Positions 51,151-62,153 of a stretch of 64,000 nucleotides of DNA are shown here, piece after piece. Position numbers and translations under genes: made by a program. The stretch's first letter is position 1; each line of letters begins with the position of its first letter. A model generated the notes under the pieces. The model worked only from the letters and a program-made list of their open reading frames with translations. It did not search any database and was not told where the DNA came from. This DNA comes from Tubulanus polymorphus (Eukaryota > Nemertea > Palaeonemertea > Tubulaniformes > Tubulanidae), in contig NC_134029.1 in NCBI RefSeq assembly GCF_964204645.1, positions 17,068,450 through 17,132,449 on the forward strand, read 5' to 3'.

Positions 51151-51369
51151 ATATTTTTATTATGAATCTATTAGTGTAGACCTTCTAAAATCAATTTTAT
51201 TTTGTAATATTATTTCTTATTTATCAGTGTAGCCTGCAATTAATTCCCCTTAGAGTCTTGAACTCAACAACAGAGGGATGTCACCCGGCACCGGTCTTTA
51301 CTTCCGTCAGCTGCTTCGAGCATCATCGCTAAATTTGTGATTCTTGGTTATTTTTTTACATTTTTAGTG

Positions 51370-51465
51370 ACATTTAGTGTTCGAAGTGAGGTTTTATCGA
51401 ACTCAACTCATTGTCGGGATATCATACTTAAAGGATTACGTGTGACGATGTATAGTAAGTAAAAT
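51370..51465 (+). repeat. Dispersed repeat, partner of 50926-51005
   Basis: GAAGTGAGGTTTTATCGAACTC... and GATGTATAGTAAGTAAAATATG. It makes an inverted repeat of about 0.5 kb around the SINE-like fragment. Confidence 0.55.
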
Positions 51466-52182
51466 ATGGTGACTGGAAGGTTGCCTCTTGACATGATCAG
51501 TCTCATTACAAAACTATCAAAAACCTAATCGTGACAATGTAAATAAAACCCGATCAAGACTGTATGTATGTAAGTGTAGAAACATGTATTCAATATTCAT
51601 GTGTCTGTGCCGCTTTTTTTACTGACGGTCTATCAATGCGCATAGCACTGTCCGATCGATTGCGATACATTCACGGACCTAACCATGCACTGTATATTAG
51701 AAACCCAAAACTGCTCCCCGTGCAAAAACTTTTACTTTTAAGCAAATTCAGCACCAGATGTGAAGTACCAACTGCGCACCTCTTGATGGAGAAACCCATC
51801 CTCACCGGAGCTGCACCGTCGATGCAATACAACTACACTTCGGATACCTCAGGGCCGTACTCTCATCTGGAAAATTTGCGTTTCGAAATGTGCTTCCTTC
51901 CTATCTAGTCAACATGCAGGATCATCAACTAAGAGGACTTCTACATCAACATCTACCCGAGAAAATAACTACAATAAACTATCGGACTATTTACACGTAG
52001 AAAACGAACAAAAAAATATAAAAATGATCTTCAACCTTTTAATAATGTTATTTCCAAAATCTCGATTTATTAAATTAGGCAGCCAAGAAAATTCACCCCA
52101 ATCAGTTGCTTGCCGGTTCAGACTGAATGGAAGATTGTTTGAATGAACCGGATTTCCAATTATGTACTTCGATTTAAAAAAA

Positions 52183-52190
52183 AAATATAT

Positions 52191-52225
<35 letters not shown>

Positions 52226-52227
52226 TA
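52183..52227. repeat. AT dinucleotide microsatellite
   Basis: (AT)n with one AA interruption, preceded by an A9 run. Confidence 0.9.
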
Positions 52228-52339
52228 TGTAACACATGAAATGACCATATAAACTGATACAGTACACTTCAATATTGTTGTTAACAACATAACTGTCCAA
52301 TAAAATTGTATATCCTCCTTGAAACTCGTTAAATTCTGG

Positions 52340-52770
52340 GAAAGTCCTATTAAAAATTTTCAAAAGGTCCTTTTCAGAAGACAGTGTATTCTATTATTCT
52401 TCATTGTGTGACTTGTACTTCCCTTTAGGGCTAGTAATATCAATTGTTTTACTACTGACTTTAAGTTTCATTTATATTTATACTCACTATTGTTGTTTAT
52501 AATCACCCCTTAGTTTGCTTCCCTTTAATCTATTTTAGGGTGTAACTGTTTCTATGTTAATTTTCCTTTAGTTTGTATCATCTCTGATTACTTGAATTAG
52601 TCTCTTTGTCTCTGGATTGTATATATATCTCATAATTTCTGTAGTATCTCATTATTCCTGAAGATGACTATTAGGATATAGTCGAAACGTTGAAATAAAC
52701 TACTATCTCGAAGTTTCATTTTCGGACTTTTTATTATCATTGTGGGATTCTCTCCTCATCGCGTCAACAC
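52340..52770 (+). mobile_element. Penelope-type element, 3' non-coding end
   Basis: Matches 57755-58150 in inverted orientation: CTTCCCTTTA, TCTATTTTAG-GTGTAACTGTTTCTA, GTTTGTATCATCTCTGATT, TCTGGATTGTATATATATCTC, the hammerhead-like core, and a TTATTATCATTGTGGGATT end. No coding part. Confidence 0.65.
52658..52688 (+). ncRNA. Hammerhead-ribozyme-like core
   Basis: CTGAAGA, stem II TGACTATTAGGATATAGTC, then GAAAC. Fits CUGANGA...GAAAC with N = A. Identical to the core at 57818-57848. Confidence 0.6.
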
Positions 52771-52801
52771 GGATATAGTGTTCTACCAATCGTGATTTAT
52801 A

Positions 52802-52832
52802 ATGATGTCTAGCCTTAAAGGCTAGACATCAT
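52802..52832. repeat. Perfect 31-bp hairpin
   Basis: ATGATGTCTAGCCTT, one A, then AAGGCTAGACATCAT: 15-bp arms with a single-base centre. Confidence 0.8.
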
Positions 52833-52834
52833 TC

Positions 52835-52930
52835 AAGGGCTTTGAAGTGAGGTTTGATCATATCCAATGCATTTCATTGTGAGGATGTCATATTAAGGAT
52901 CACGGGTGACACATCTTGCTTATTAAAGAA
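52835..52930 (+). repeat. Dispersed repeat, third copy of the 51370 family
   Basis: GAAGTGAGGTTTGATCATATCC, GAGGATGTCATATTAAGGATCACGGGTGAC. Confidence 0.45.
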
Positions 52931-54733
52931 AATTCTGAACTTGAATTTGTCGCCATATTCCCATATTCTACCAATGCCAGAGTCAATAAAATTCCAACAG
53001 GCCTAAAATAAGGCAGTATGAAAGTTATGAGTTTATCCATGAATGGGGCAACTCAAAACATTAGACAGGTCTTTATCCCTGGATCCACACAATATCACAC
53101 TGGTGGTTTTTTTATGTCAGACCTAAATCTGTTGTGAGGCAGCAGCACTGAAAGAGTTTAACTATTGATAACTCCCTCTATCCCTCTCTTTAGTCTTTAC
53201 GATATATTGCTTAAACACTTTATATTCAAAATAATCAATAATGTCAGCTACAGTTGTTCATACTTATCTATATCAAATATGGCTGAATACTGCAAATCAT
53301 CACATTCCAACATCAAACACTCACTTAAAATTATCCGTGTGTTGGTCAACTAGGCCTACATTGGTTGGTTGAACGCGCTTGCATAGTAATCAACCAATTA
53401 TTAGTCAGCTACAGCTAAGTGTTTATGGTATGGAACCTTTTTGGAGAATGATTTAGCTGGTTGCATGCGCCCTTTGGCTATCAATAAATTTACTATTTAA
53501 TTTGAATTTAAATTGATTTTCACAATATACGGCCGTTTTAAGTAGATTGCAGTGCGTATTTAATCAGCGCTGGGCGAAATCGACTCTCGTGCGCGATCAT
53601 TAATGAATCGGAAGGTGAAAAAACAAAATTGAAGACGTACCAGATGTTTAAATTGTCACAAAATCGAAGAATTTAACGCCTGTGGAAAATGCACCGGCTG
53701 CGTGGATGAAGCTCATTCGCCGACAACGTAATGTACTAAACTGTGCGCAGCTTAGAAGCCGACCGGACGCTATGTTTCTCCAACGCCGTAGTCTGCAGCA
53801 GCAGCAGTCCGTGTTGTCTTGTGGACTACCTAAACTAGTGCTTGCTATATATAGTATAGCAGCCTTTTCTTGACCCCCCATTAAGAAAGACTTTGTTTTA
53901 TTTTATTTTTGTTCTGTTTGTAAATATTCTTATAACATACTTTCTTATGAAATAAATTGAAATTGAATTTTAAATTGCTTCCTGCACACGATGCACGCCA
54001 ATATTAGCATTTTGCACTTTCGATGTGAAGATTATTGTATCCCGACGAATATTCCTGATTTTCCCTATAAACTCTTAAACTCTTCGATTTTAATTTCTCC
54101 GTCGTTTCGGGTATTGTAGCTTTAAAGGATCGCTCCGAAAATGTAGTCGAAACGAAGGAAATTTCACTTATTCCAGAAAGCGCTCGAATTATCATATTTA
54201 AAAAGGCTCGCTAGTATTGAGGCCGAGGCTGAGCAAATGATAAGAGTTTTTTAGTGCGTGAAGTATTTGAAATCTTATGGAGTCTTGACATTTCAAACGT
54301 TGCCTCTTGATATATTCAATATTTTTGGAGCCACCCTAAATTCGTTCCCGCTATTCATCTGTTCGATCATACATGATGGTCTTGGTACATCTGAAATTTT
54401 GATAAATGTTTTTTGGCACATGTTTTGCTAAAGTTAGCTACTTTTAATTCAAGAAAAATCGATTGTCAATTGAATTTGTAACGCAGAAAATTTTACAAAT
54501 TGTGGTATGGTAGGCCTGATTTAGATATCTGTTTGATCTGAGTCAGTCAGTCATCATACGATTCAGATTGAAAATCGTTGTTGGGTTGTCGCTAACGCCA
54601 ACTGTCCATTCAATTAGATTCGGGTCTGTTCTGTTGTTGGGACGGCGTTCGCTAGGTTCCTGTTATTCCGACCTGTCTCTCTGTGTTGTTGAAAATATCG
54701 GTGACGGACGGTAGCCAGGCAGGCTGCGCCGAC

Positions 54734-54748
54734 ATGAAAAATGGCTGA
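54734..54748 (+). other. Five-codon upstream ORF overlapping the PIAS start
   Basis: ATGAAAAATGGCTGA: start at 54734, stop TGA at 54746-54748. The PIAS ATG (54741) lies inside it in another frame (+1). Ribosomes must skip the first ATG or reinitiate. Confidence 0.7.
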
Positions 54749-57700
54749 CACAGTTGAATTAAAGGTAATTTATTGTGTAAGACGTATCTGATTGATTTTC
54801 TCCAAATCCAACTCATTCAAATGCAAGATCATAGCTTGTTATGAAATGTGGTATGAGTCTCAAGGCCATTGGCATTGGTTGTTGCATTATATTTTTATTT
54901 ACGATGTGGCTACGGTTACAGAGTCTGTAAACGGAGTGCGAAGCTCCTGTTACGGAGTATAGTAATAGAAAGTGCATGCGCGATAGAGTAGATTTCTGAC
55001 TTTCTGGGATTTGAAACCATTACCAAACGAAAAAATAGTATAGTGCTTTACCCACTGAGCCACAGCATACAATGGCAAGCTTAACGAGTTAATTTTTATA
55101 TAGCCACACCTAACTGTAACCCTATTCCTTTATGCATGCAAGTACAAAGATAAAGTGCAAACTCTCCTGTAACCGGAGTTTGTTTTATTTATTATACCGC
55201 AGGGGGGCGTTGAATAGCTTCATAACTTGTTATTTGCATATTGTATTGGTTGCCCAGGCATATTTTACAACCACAAAGAGTTGCAAAATTGTAGCTTGTG
55301 ACATTTTCTATGATTGTCTTGAGTTTCAAGGTCATTGGTGTTTGTATGGTCACCAGGGAGTGTTGAATAATACAATAACTTAATACCTATGCCCCCGGCT
55401 CAACTTTAGTTGAGAGGGGCATATAGATTTACCCCTGTCGGAATACGACTCCGCCGCGAGTAACATATTTGCATATTGCAAATTGAATATTTTGTATGAA
55501 CTGGCTCTGGTGACGGGAGTCTGAACTAAATCTACCTACGCACATGCGTTAAGAATAGGGTTAGGGTTAGGTGAGGATATATATAAATCAACTTTCGTCC
55601 AGCCTGCAGTTGTGTTCTGGGACTCAGTGGGTAAATCTCTGGACCACTGCGAGATATCTTTCATTTGGTTTTGAATCGCAATAGTGCAAGTCAGAATTCT
55701 ACTATATCGTACATGCGCTTACCTTACTCCTGTAACTACGGGTAGTGCACTCCGTTAACGAACTCCGTAACTCTAGCCACAGCCTATTTTGTAAGGCCAC
55801 AAGTGATTGATACCTTGTTTCTTATCCTGTGAAAATTTTAAACCTAGGTGGGTATGCGGAAAACACAACACAAGTGAAAAAAAAAACACAAAAATCCTGA
55901 CTTGACAATATTGTTAAATTTGATGTAGATTCCAAACCTAGATGTGATATTTTCCATTAGTGACTCCGATCTAGTAGGCATCCCCGCAGCTTCTTCGCTG
56001 ACGGAGTTGCCTTAGTAGTTTCGACGTTAGGAAGCGACACGGGAAGTGCCTTCTTAATGGCTCCGGGAAGCAATAAGTCGGTGGTTATTAATTTATGATA
56101 CAATTCTTAAAACGTTAATGTGAATTTGTCGATCAAAATCACCTCTACTACTGTCCAAGGAACAAAAATAGATCCATATCTGTCGATAATTTTGACAGCC
56201 AGCTGGACCACTTCAACCGACTCGGCCATGATTACCTGACGGATCGCGCACACATGCAAGCAGTTCTATGATTGGCGCAGAGTACGTGATACGTCACATT
56301 CATTGATTAAGCAGCCAATAATATTCCATGAAACATTGTGTTATTCACATGTGCTCCACATAAACAAATAATCGCGGAGATGACTGATACTCGGTCATGT
56401 CTTTACCAAAACTGATTTACGAGGTAATTAAACATCTAACAACTCGATGTTTGCAAAACAGACAACAAAAAAACAAGAAAAAATAAAAAACAATGTTTTG
56501 ATCAAAGTTTTTTTATTCATAAAATTTCTATGTTTTTGCTATGCGGCAAATCGGGATCGTCAGGCCTACACGCGGGGAAGATAAGAAACAAGGTATCAAT
56601 TACTTGTGGCCTAACTACAATCACTCAGTAAAATTGTAGTCTGTGTAATATTCTATGATTATGTTGAGTCAGTCTCATTGCTTTCTTATCATGTTCACCA
56701 GGGGGCGTTGAATATGGAAATTTTCTGATTGGGGAGCATTTCACATCACTTCCCAAGTAGCCGTGGTGCCCCTGGACCCCTAGTTTGTGATTCAATGGAA
56801 GCTTGTCCTGCATAAATCTATTATCCAAATTGCTTCGTAGTACATGTAACTCAAAACATTAGACTAGAGGTGCTTCTTTAAAAACAGTTGAAGTGAACTA
56901 TCAAGCATGGCGAATGAGGTTGTGTTCTTGTAGCAATTGACAGATCAGATGCCAATAATTCACTAGTCGATGAAATACATCCCAGCTTTTTGCTCCGCTG
57001 GTGGTAATTCATTTGGATTCATAATTATGCGCTGTGGGTGGCCTTCTTATGGCGGGAATAAGGTGCTGTGAATCGTATGGGATATTGGGGAACATCAGCT
57101 CAATGGCTCCTCCCATGGAATAATTTAAGCAATTCATATTCATAATTGACTGACCATCAGTGGAGTCTTTTAGACTTGCTTTAAAACATCTTTAATTCAA
57201 AGAGTTGTATGATTAGTCGCTGTTTAAAAAATTAATGTTTTGTTAAGAGCTTTGAGATTGTTTTTACATGAAGCACTTTTAGAATAATAAATAATTTTCA
57301 TTACAATTTTTTTCAGCAAATGGTTATGAGTTTCCGTGTATCGGAACTGCAGGTATTGTTAGGTTTTGCTGGTCGTAATAAAACTGGACGCAAACAAGAT
57401 CTGTTACAACGCGCTTTGCTGCTCATACAGAAAGGATGTTCAACCCCAGTGCAAATAAAAATCAGAGAATTATATCGGTAAGATTAAGGGAATATGTATC
57501 CCGGAGGTCTTGCATTTGATGTTTATGTTTCCCATATCCCTCAATTTTAAAGGGGCTGTTGCATTCATTGTAATATATTAGTCTATCTATCAATGTGGCT
57601 TCGCTGCTGAGGGCCAAAGTTCGAAAGATTTTTGTAGGGGGTTTAAGATCTCGCACCCAAAAAGAACTTAATGGAAAAGGTACTTTAATTTTGGAGCAAT

Positions 57701-60700
57701 CAGCTATCTTTCATATCAACTCATTACTAAAAAGCAATCGGTAGTAGTGTAGAGAAAATCCCACAATATTAACGAAAAAGTCCGAAAATGTAACTCGAGA
57801 TAGTAGTTTATTTCAACGTTTCGACTATATCCTAATAGTCATCTTCAGGAATAATGAGATACTACAAAAATTATGAGATATATATACAATCCAGAGACAA
57901 GAGACTAATTCAAGAAATCAGAGATGATACAAACTAAAGGAAAATTAACGTAGAAACAGTTACACGCTAAAATAGATTATAGGGAAGCAAACCAAAGGGT
58001 AATTATAAACAACAATAGTGAGTATAAATATAAATTGAAACTTAGAATCAGAAATAAAGAGACAAACTAGGGGGCACTTAAATTAAAACAATGGTGAATA
58101 CAAGTTGAGAGACTAAAATTGATGAGTGACAAATAACAAAGAATCAACGGGGAAATCAAGTGTTGAGTTGAACCAGTTTACAGAGGAATTTTGATATAAG
58201 TTTATTATGGGGTGAAAAACCATTGTTAAGATTTACAACGTTGTTTGAATTTTCAATAATCAATGCAGATTCCAAAATATTTCTTTTAGTTTTATCGCTG
58301 CAAGGGTAAATTAATTCAGCATTAGCGAAATCAAAATTGTGTGAGGTCTGAAATACATGACGAGCAACTCCGCTTTCAGGTTTAAAGTTTTTTACATCTA
58401 ACTTGTGCTCTTTTAAGCGTTGGTTAAGGTGCCGACCTGTTTCTCCTATATATACTTTCACGGTCACAGGCCGTATCTGGCTAGTTGCCCAAGTTCTACT
58501 CCCGTCTACGGGAAGGCTGAAAGTTGCTGTCTAAAGCAACCGACTTGAGCTTGGCTGCAACGCGATGGGACTGAGCGCAGGAATTCCACAGTGATGCTAG
58601 TTTTCCGTTCATATTTGGATTTCCGGAAATTTTGGATCGCCGATGTCGATTCCGGAAATTGGGGGGAAATCAGAACTGTGACACGGTCACTCAGTTTAGT
58701 TCGGTCTTGAATAGAATTTTGAGCAGGGATAAAATGATTGATTGCAATTATAGCAGTGAAATGCTGTTTGCTATTAATCTTATCAACTACATAGGATACT
58801 GCATCTGAACCGCGATGGGGCGTATAAAGATGCAGGGGGAAGGTGGTGCGATTAGGTGGTGCGTACTGATGCAGCAGAACATATCACATGGATCATCTCC
58901 TGACTGCTGTTGTTCCAGTCCACAACTGTTGTCGGGAAGAAGGCGTTTCGAAACTCCTCGGTCGATGTTCTAAACTGGGAGTTTACAATCGTTCCGCCGT
59001 CTAGTTCTTCCGGAACCTTGGTTGATGTAATTTTCCTTGTGGATTGCAGGGACTGTTCCGTTTACTATTCTGGCCATGAGCGCTATGCGATTTTCTTGGC
59101 GGCGGAGGCGAGGCGAGGCGAGGCTTGACCAATTCAGCTCTTCCAGCATTGTTGTGACGCTACTGGTACGCTTATGGTTTCCGGTCACGAATCTCACGGC
59201 TCTCCGCTGCACTTTCTCAAGATGTTCAATGTTCTGTCGGTGGTACGGGTCCCAGACTGTCGACGCATACTCAAGCTTCGATCTGACCAGTGATATATAG
59301 GCTACTTCCTTTAGAGGTTTCGGGGCTTACCGAAGGTTACGCATTACAAAGCCCAGGGTCCTGCAAGCAGAGGCAACGGTTGAGTTAATGTGGGTATCCA
59401 ACTTCATGTCATTTGACAGCGTGATACCCAGATAAGGTGTTGAGGTGACAGTCTTCAGAATGTGGTACATATACGGTCTACTTGATGATTGACGGGTGAT
59501 CGGTAGGATGTAACACTTAGCTGCATTAAAACAAATGCCCCAGGTTTCCGCCCATGCCTGCAATGAGTCAAGGTCCTGTTGTAGGGTGTGCTGGTCCTTG
59601 ATGGAGTTTATTTCCTTATACAACAGGCAGTCATCAGCGAAAATTCTGACGTGTGAGCGGACATGGTCTGGTAGGTCGGTAATAAACAGAAGAAACATCA
59701 GTGGGCCTAATACAGTACCCTGAGGCACTCCTGACTCTACTGTAACCGATGCAGCCCCTTCCACGATAACTTCCTGGACTCTCCCGCAAAGAAAGTCAGC
59801 AATCCAGTCGCAAGTTGCTCCTCGGATTCCGTAGTTGTCGAGTTTCATTAGTAGACGCTGGTGGGGTACCTTGTCGAAGGCCTTACTAAAATCTAACACA
59901 GCCACATCAATCTGTTTCTTCTTATCGAAGGACTCAAACAAGTCGTGCATAGTTACTATCAGCTGTGTCTCACAAGAGTGACCCTTTCTGAAGCCGTGTT
60001 GATTTGATGACAAGATACCGTGCTCTTCGCAATGTTGGAGAATGCTTCTACATATTATATGCTCGAGAAGCTTGCTACTAACACATTTTAGAGAGACGGG
60101 TCTATAATTTTCTGCTTTGTGACGGTCGCCCTTCTTGTAGACAGGTGTTATGAATGCTTTCTTCCAATCCCAGGGAAGCTTGCCCTGTTGTAGCGACTGT
60201 TGGAAAATTGCTGTGAGGTTCTAGCTCCATCAAGTAAGGATTTATCATCAGTTCCTGTGAGGCTTCCGGGTTTTATTTTAAGATCTAAAATTGTATTTAT
60301 TTATTTGATTTGGTTTTTGGGTGGAATATTTTTATAAGCACTACAGAAAATATCATTGACCATTGTGCAAAGTCCGGGAAAAATTGCTTTTTCTCAAATC
60401 GGATAGATGACCTTGATATGCTAACTAGCCATGTGCTCAAACTACAAATTCAATTAAATTTTATTCTGCAAAAAATATCAAATCCAATTCAATTTTGTTT
60501 TATTGAGCAAATTTCTGAAAATTCAATTCTATTCCGCATAAAAATCAATAAGACGAAGGGAAAAGATTTATCTGATGTATTTGTTCCTGCCAGATCCAGT
60601 CGCTCTCTATGCTACTTTTGTATTCTACGATTGTATTGTGTAAATTATTAGATATTGACTCTCAGCTGGGAGTGTATTTTGACAAATTTAACCCACAGAA

Positions 60701-62153
60701 TGCATCATCATTTGCCATTTTATGAAAAGCTGACAGGCTGGCCATAGTGCCCCTTGGGGCTCTTGTCTGAAACTTTTTCGTGAATTTTTTTTTCTTGACC
60801 TCAGTTCACTTATATCCAAATTATTTATGTTTACTTTGTTGGCCCAAAAGTTATCAACAACATGCTATATAAATTTTCTGTGTCGGATACCTTGGTAACT
60901 ATTCTATGAAGTTTCAAATATACCCCTATAAACCCCTAAATTCCCTCCGGTACAGCAGTGGAGACACTATGTGGTATTGAAAGGGTTAAGTTAAATGGGT
61001 TATTTTTTCTGTTTTGTAGGAGAGTGACAGCACCGAGTCAACCGCAGATTTCAATGGCACCACCACCATCAGCGGTGTATGTATTTACCATTTTACACTA
61101 CAGGATGAACAAAAATTCTAGAATCGATCTGTAACGTTATAATTCATGATTGATTTCAGGAGACAGCAGTATCGTCCCCCGACCGCAACTAAAGAAACAA
61201 GTCAGTCACATCACACATTACTCCCTACTACTGTCACAGATAATAAATCATGTGAGTAGAAAAATCCCTTAATCTGGATTAAGTTGCTCCAAGGTTGGTT
61301 AAACATAACGAACAGATGAATACCATGGTAACAATGAACTTTTTATTGTCACTATGTCAACTGTCAACTGGTTAACTTAACCCACTTTTCAGCAACTGAA
61401 CCCAGCATGTTTCATGTTGCCTAGTTGCTACATATGTGAGAATAGGAACCTCTACTTGCTCCCAAAATTATCTATGTTAGATCTAGATCTTCATAAGATC
61501 ACATAAGTAACTATGGTATCCAAAGGTCAATGAAAAATTGTATATAAAAATTGGATTTTCTGCTTCAAGAATATTCGTATTTTATGTATTGATTAATATA
61601 CAGTTGAAAACTGTGAATTGGGAGAATGTTTTTAAGAAGCTAGGAAAATTCCTTCGAAATGCTTGGTGACAACGTAGCAACACAAAGATGACTGTGTTAT
61701 CCTTAGCACTAGACAGAACTGACAAACTAAGTAACCAAACAAAATGAAAATAACAGGATTAATGTTCAGACTGAAAGGTCTGACTTCATAATCCTCCGAA
61801 AAATAATGACTGAAGCAGTGGATATGTTTGGAACAAATGTATTAGACAGTTTTTAAGAAAAAACATGATGTTTCAAGTCAAAATTTCAAGTGGCCACTTG
61901 TGCATGCTACAGCATGCAATACAAATTGCAGTCTATGGAAATATAATGTAGATATCTCTGCATTATTTGTTCTTCTCATTCTTGGAAAACCACTGTTTTA
62001 CCGCTGTTTTCTTTTTCTTTTTATCAGTAGATTTCAGTATGAAATTACCGACTCCGCCTGCGCATTCCAACTATCCTGTTCTGCCTGATGTTAAATTCAA
62101 ACGGCTGCCATTTTACGATGTCCTCGGAGAACTTTTAAAGACGTGTACTTTGG
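54741..62153 (+). CDS. PIAS: PIAS-family SUMO E3 ligase, 5' exons (gene continues past the window)
   Basis: Exons: 54741-54764 (MADTVELK), 57317-57477 (QMVMSFRVSELQVLLGFAGR...), 61020-61076, 61160-61251, 62028-62153; all AG/GT with matching phases, about 153 aa so far. Residues about 9-45 are the SAP domain, which binds AT-rich DNA (the FAGRNKTGRKQDLL turn is typical). A Pro-rich linker (APSQPQISMAPPPSA) follows, and the last exon starts the PINIT domain (LPFYDVLGELLKTCTL). The SP-RING that gives SUMO ligase activity would lie beyond 64000. The exon-3 donor was placed at GTATGT (61077) because only this keeps exon 4 open. In the cell PIAS acts in the nucleus on transcription factors. Confidence 0.92.
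54905..55075 (-). repeat. tRNA-derived SINE, minus orientation
   Basis: Minus strand: A box GTGGCTCAGTGGGTAAAGC and B box GGTTTCAAATCCC at tRNA spacing, then a tail with GCGCATGCACTTTC, CTCCGTAACAGGAG and ACTCTGTAACCGTAGCC. It lies in PIAS intron 1. Confidence 0.55.
55200..55390 (-). repeat. Dispersed repeat, CCCYGGTGACCATA family (inverted)
   Basis: Reverse complement reads ATTCAACACTCCCTGGTGACCATAC, CAATGACCTTGAAACTCAAG, ATCATAGAAAATGTCACAAGC. Confidence 0.55.
55605..55787 (+). repeat. tRNA-derived SINE, plus orientation
   Basis: A box GGGACTCAGTGGGTAAATC and B-box-like GGTTTTGAATC, then the same tail as 54905-55075 (CATGCGCTTACC, CTCCTGTAACTACGG, CTCCGTAACTCTAGCCACAG). The two copies are in inverted orientation. 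Confidence 0.55.
55795..56611. mobile_element. Harbinger-like non-autonomous element, 817 bp
   Basis: The TIRs are GGCCACAAGTGATTGATACCTTGTTTCTTATC from 55795 and its complement to 56611, with TAA duplications at 55792-55794 and 56612-56614. The inner TIR words TGATACCTTGTTTCT are the same as in the MITE at 2836-3054, so both belong to one superfamily. The interior is non-coding. It lies in PIAS intron 1. Confidence 0.8.
56625..56790 (-). repeat. Dispersed repeat, CCCYGGTGACCATA family (inverted)
   Basis: Reverse complement reads CTAGGGGTCCAGGGGCACCACGG, ATTCAACGCCCCCTGGTGAACATGATAAG, ATCATAGAATATTACACAG. Confidence 0.55.
57818..57848 (-). ncRNA. Hammerhead-ribozyme-like core
   Basis: Minus strand: CTGAAGA, stem II TGACTATTAGGATATAGTC, GAAAC, downstream of the GIY-YIG frame. 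Confidence 0.6.
58156..58467 (-). pseudogene. GIY-YIG endonuclease C-terminal part of a Penelope-like element
   Basis: 103 codons with the VYIGETGRHLNQRLKEH block (the YIG and Arg motif) and GVARHVFQTSHNFDF, then IENSNNVVNLNNGFS. In Penelope-like elements this domain follows the RT and nicks target DNA; the RT part is absent here. Confidence 0.75.
58860..60240 (-). pseudogene. Non-LTR reverse transcriptase fragment, CR1-like
   Basis: 60013-59327 is open and carries QHGFRKGHSCETQL, VLDFSKAFDKVPHQRLL, SGVPQGTVLGPLMFLLF, RIFADDCLLY and TPYLGITLSND. One in-frame TAA near 59325 interrupts the frame, which then continues with SLVRSKLEYASTVWDPYHR and KVQRRAVRFVTGNHKR. A frameshift follows near 58960 (the normal end FFPTTVVDWNN is readable in another frame). 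The 5' part upstream of 60013 has several stops. It lies in PIAS intron 2; a different family from the element at 3691-28440. Confidence 0.82.
60645..60775 (-). repeat. Dispersed repeat, GGGGCACTATGGCCAGC family (inverted)
   Basis: Reverse complement: AAGAGCCCCAAGGGGCACTATGGCC, TTTTCATAAAATGGCAAATGAT, AAAATACACTCCCAGCTGAGAGTCAATATC. Confidence 0.6.

Larger units (their letters stand above)
49821..54733. other. Intergenic region between the divergent calnexin and PIAS genes
   Basis: No protein gene recognised. It should hold both promoters. Contents described separately: dispersed repeats near 49975, 50926 and 51370, a tRNA-like B box at 51127, an AT microsatellite, a Penelope-type end, and a hairpin at 52802. 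The last about 200 bp before the PIAS start are more GC-rich and likely to be 5' UTR. Confidence 0.5.
57755..58467 (-). mobile_element. Penelope-like element, 5'-truncated
   Basis: Contains the end of a GIY-YIG domain gene followed by about 390 bp of 3' sequence with the hammerhead-like core. It matches the plus-strand copy at 52340-52770. It lies in PIAS intron 2. Confidence 0.75.

Noticed and set aside
53648-53881. Cys-rich minus-strand frame of 77 codons
   Set aside because: Overlaps an equally long frame on the other strand, has no recognisable domain and is followed by an AT-rich repeat-like tail (AAATAAATTGAAATTG).
55555-55576. Telomere repeat (AGGGTTAGGGTTAGG)
   Set aside because: Only about two units within an intron; chance or a repeat tail.
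59037-59300. Plus-strand frames within 58910-59723
   Set aside because: Shadows of the minus-strand reverse transcriptase.
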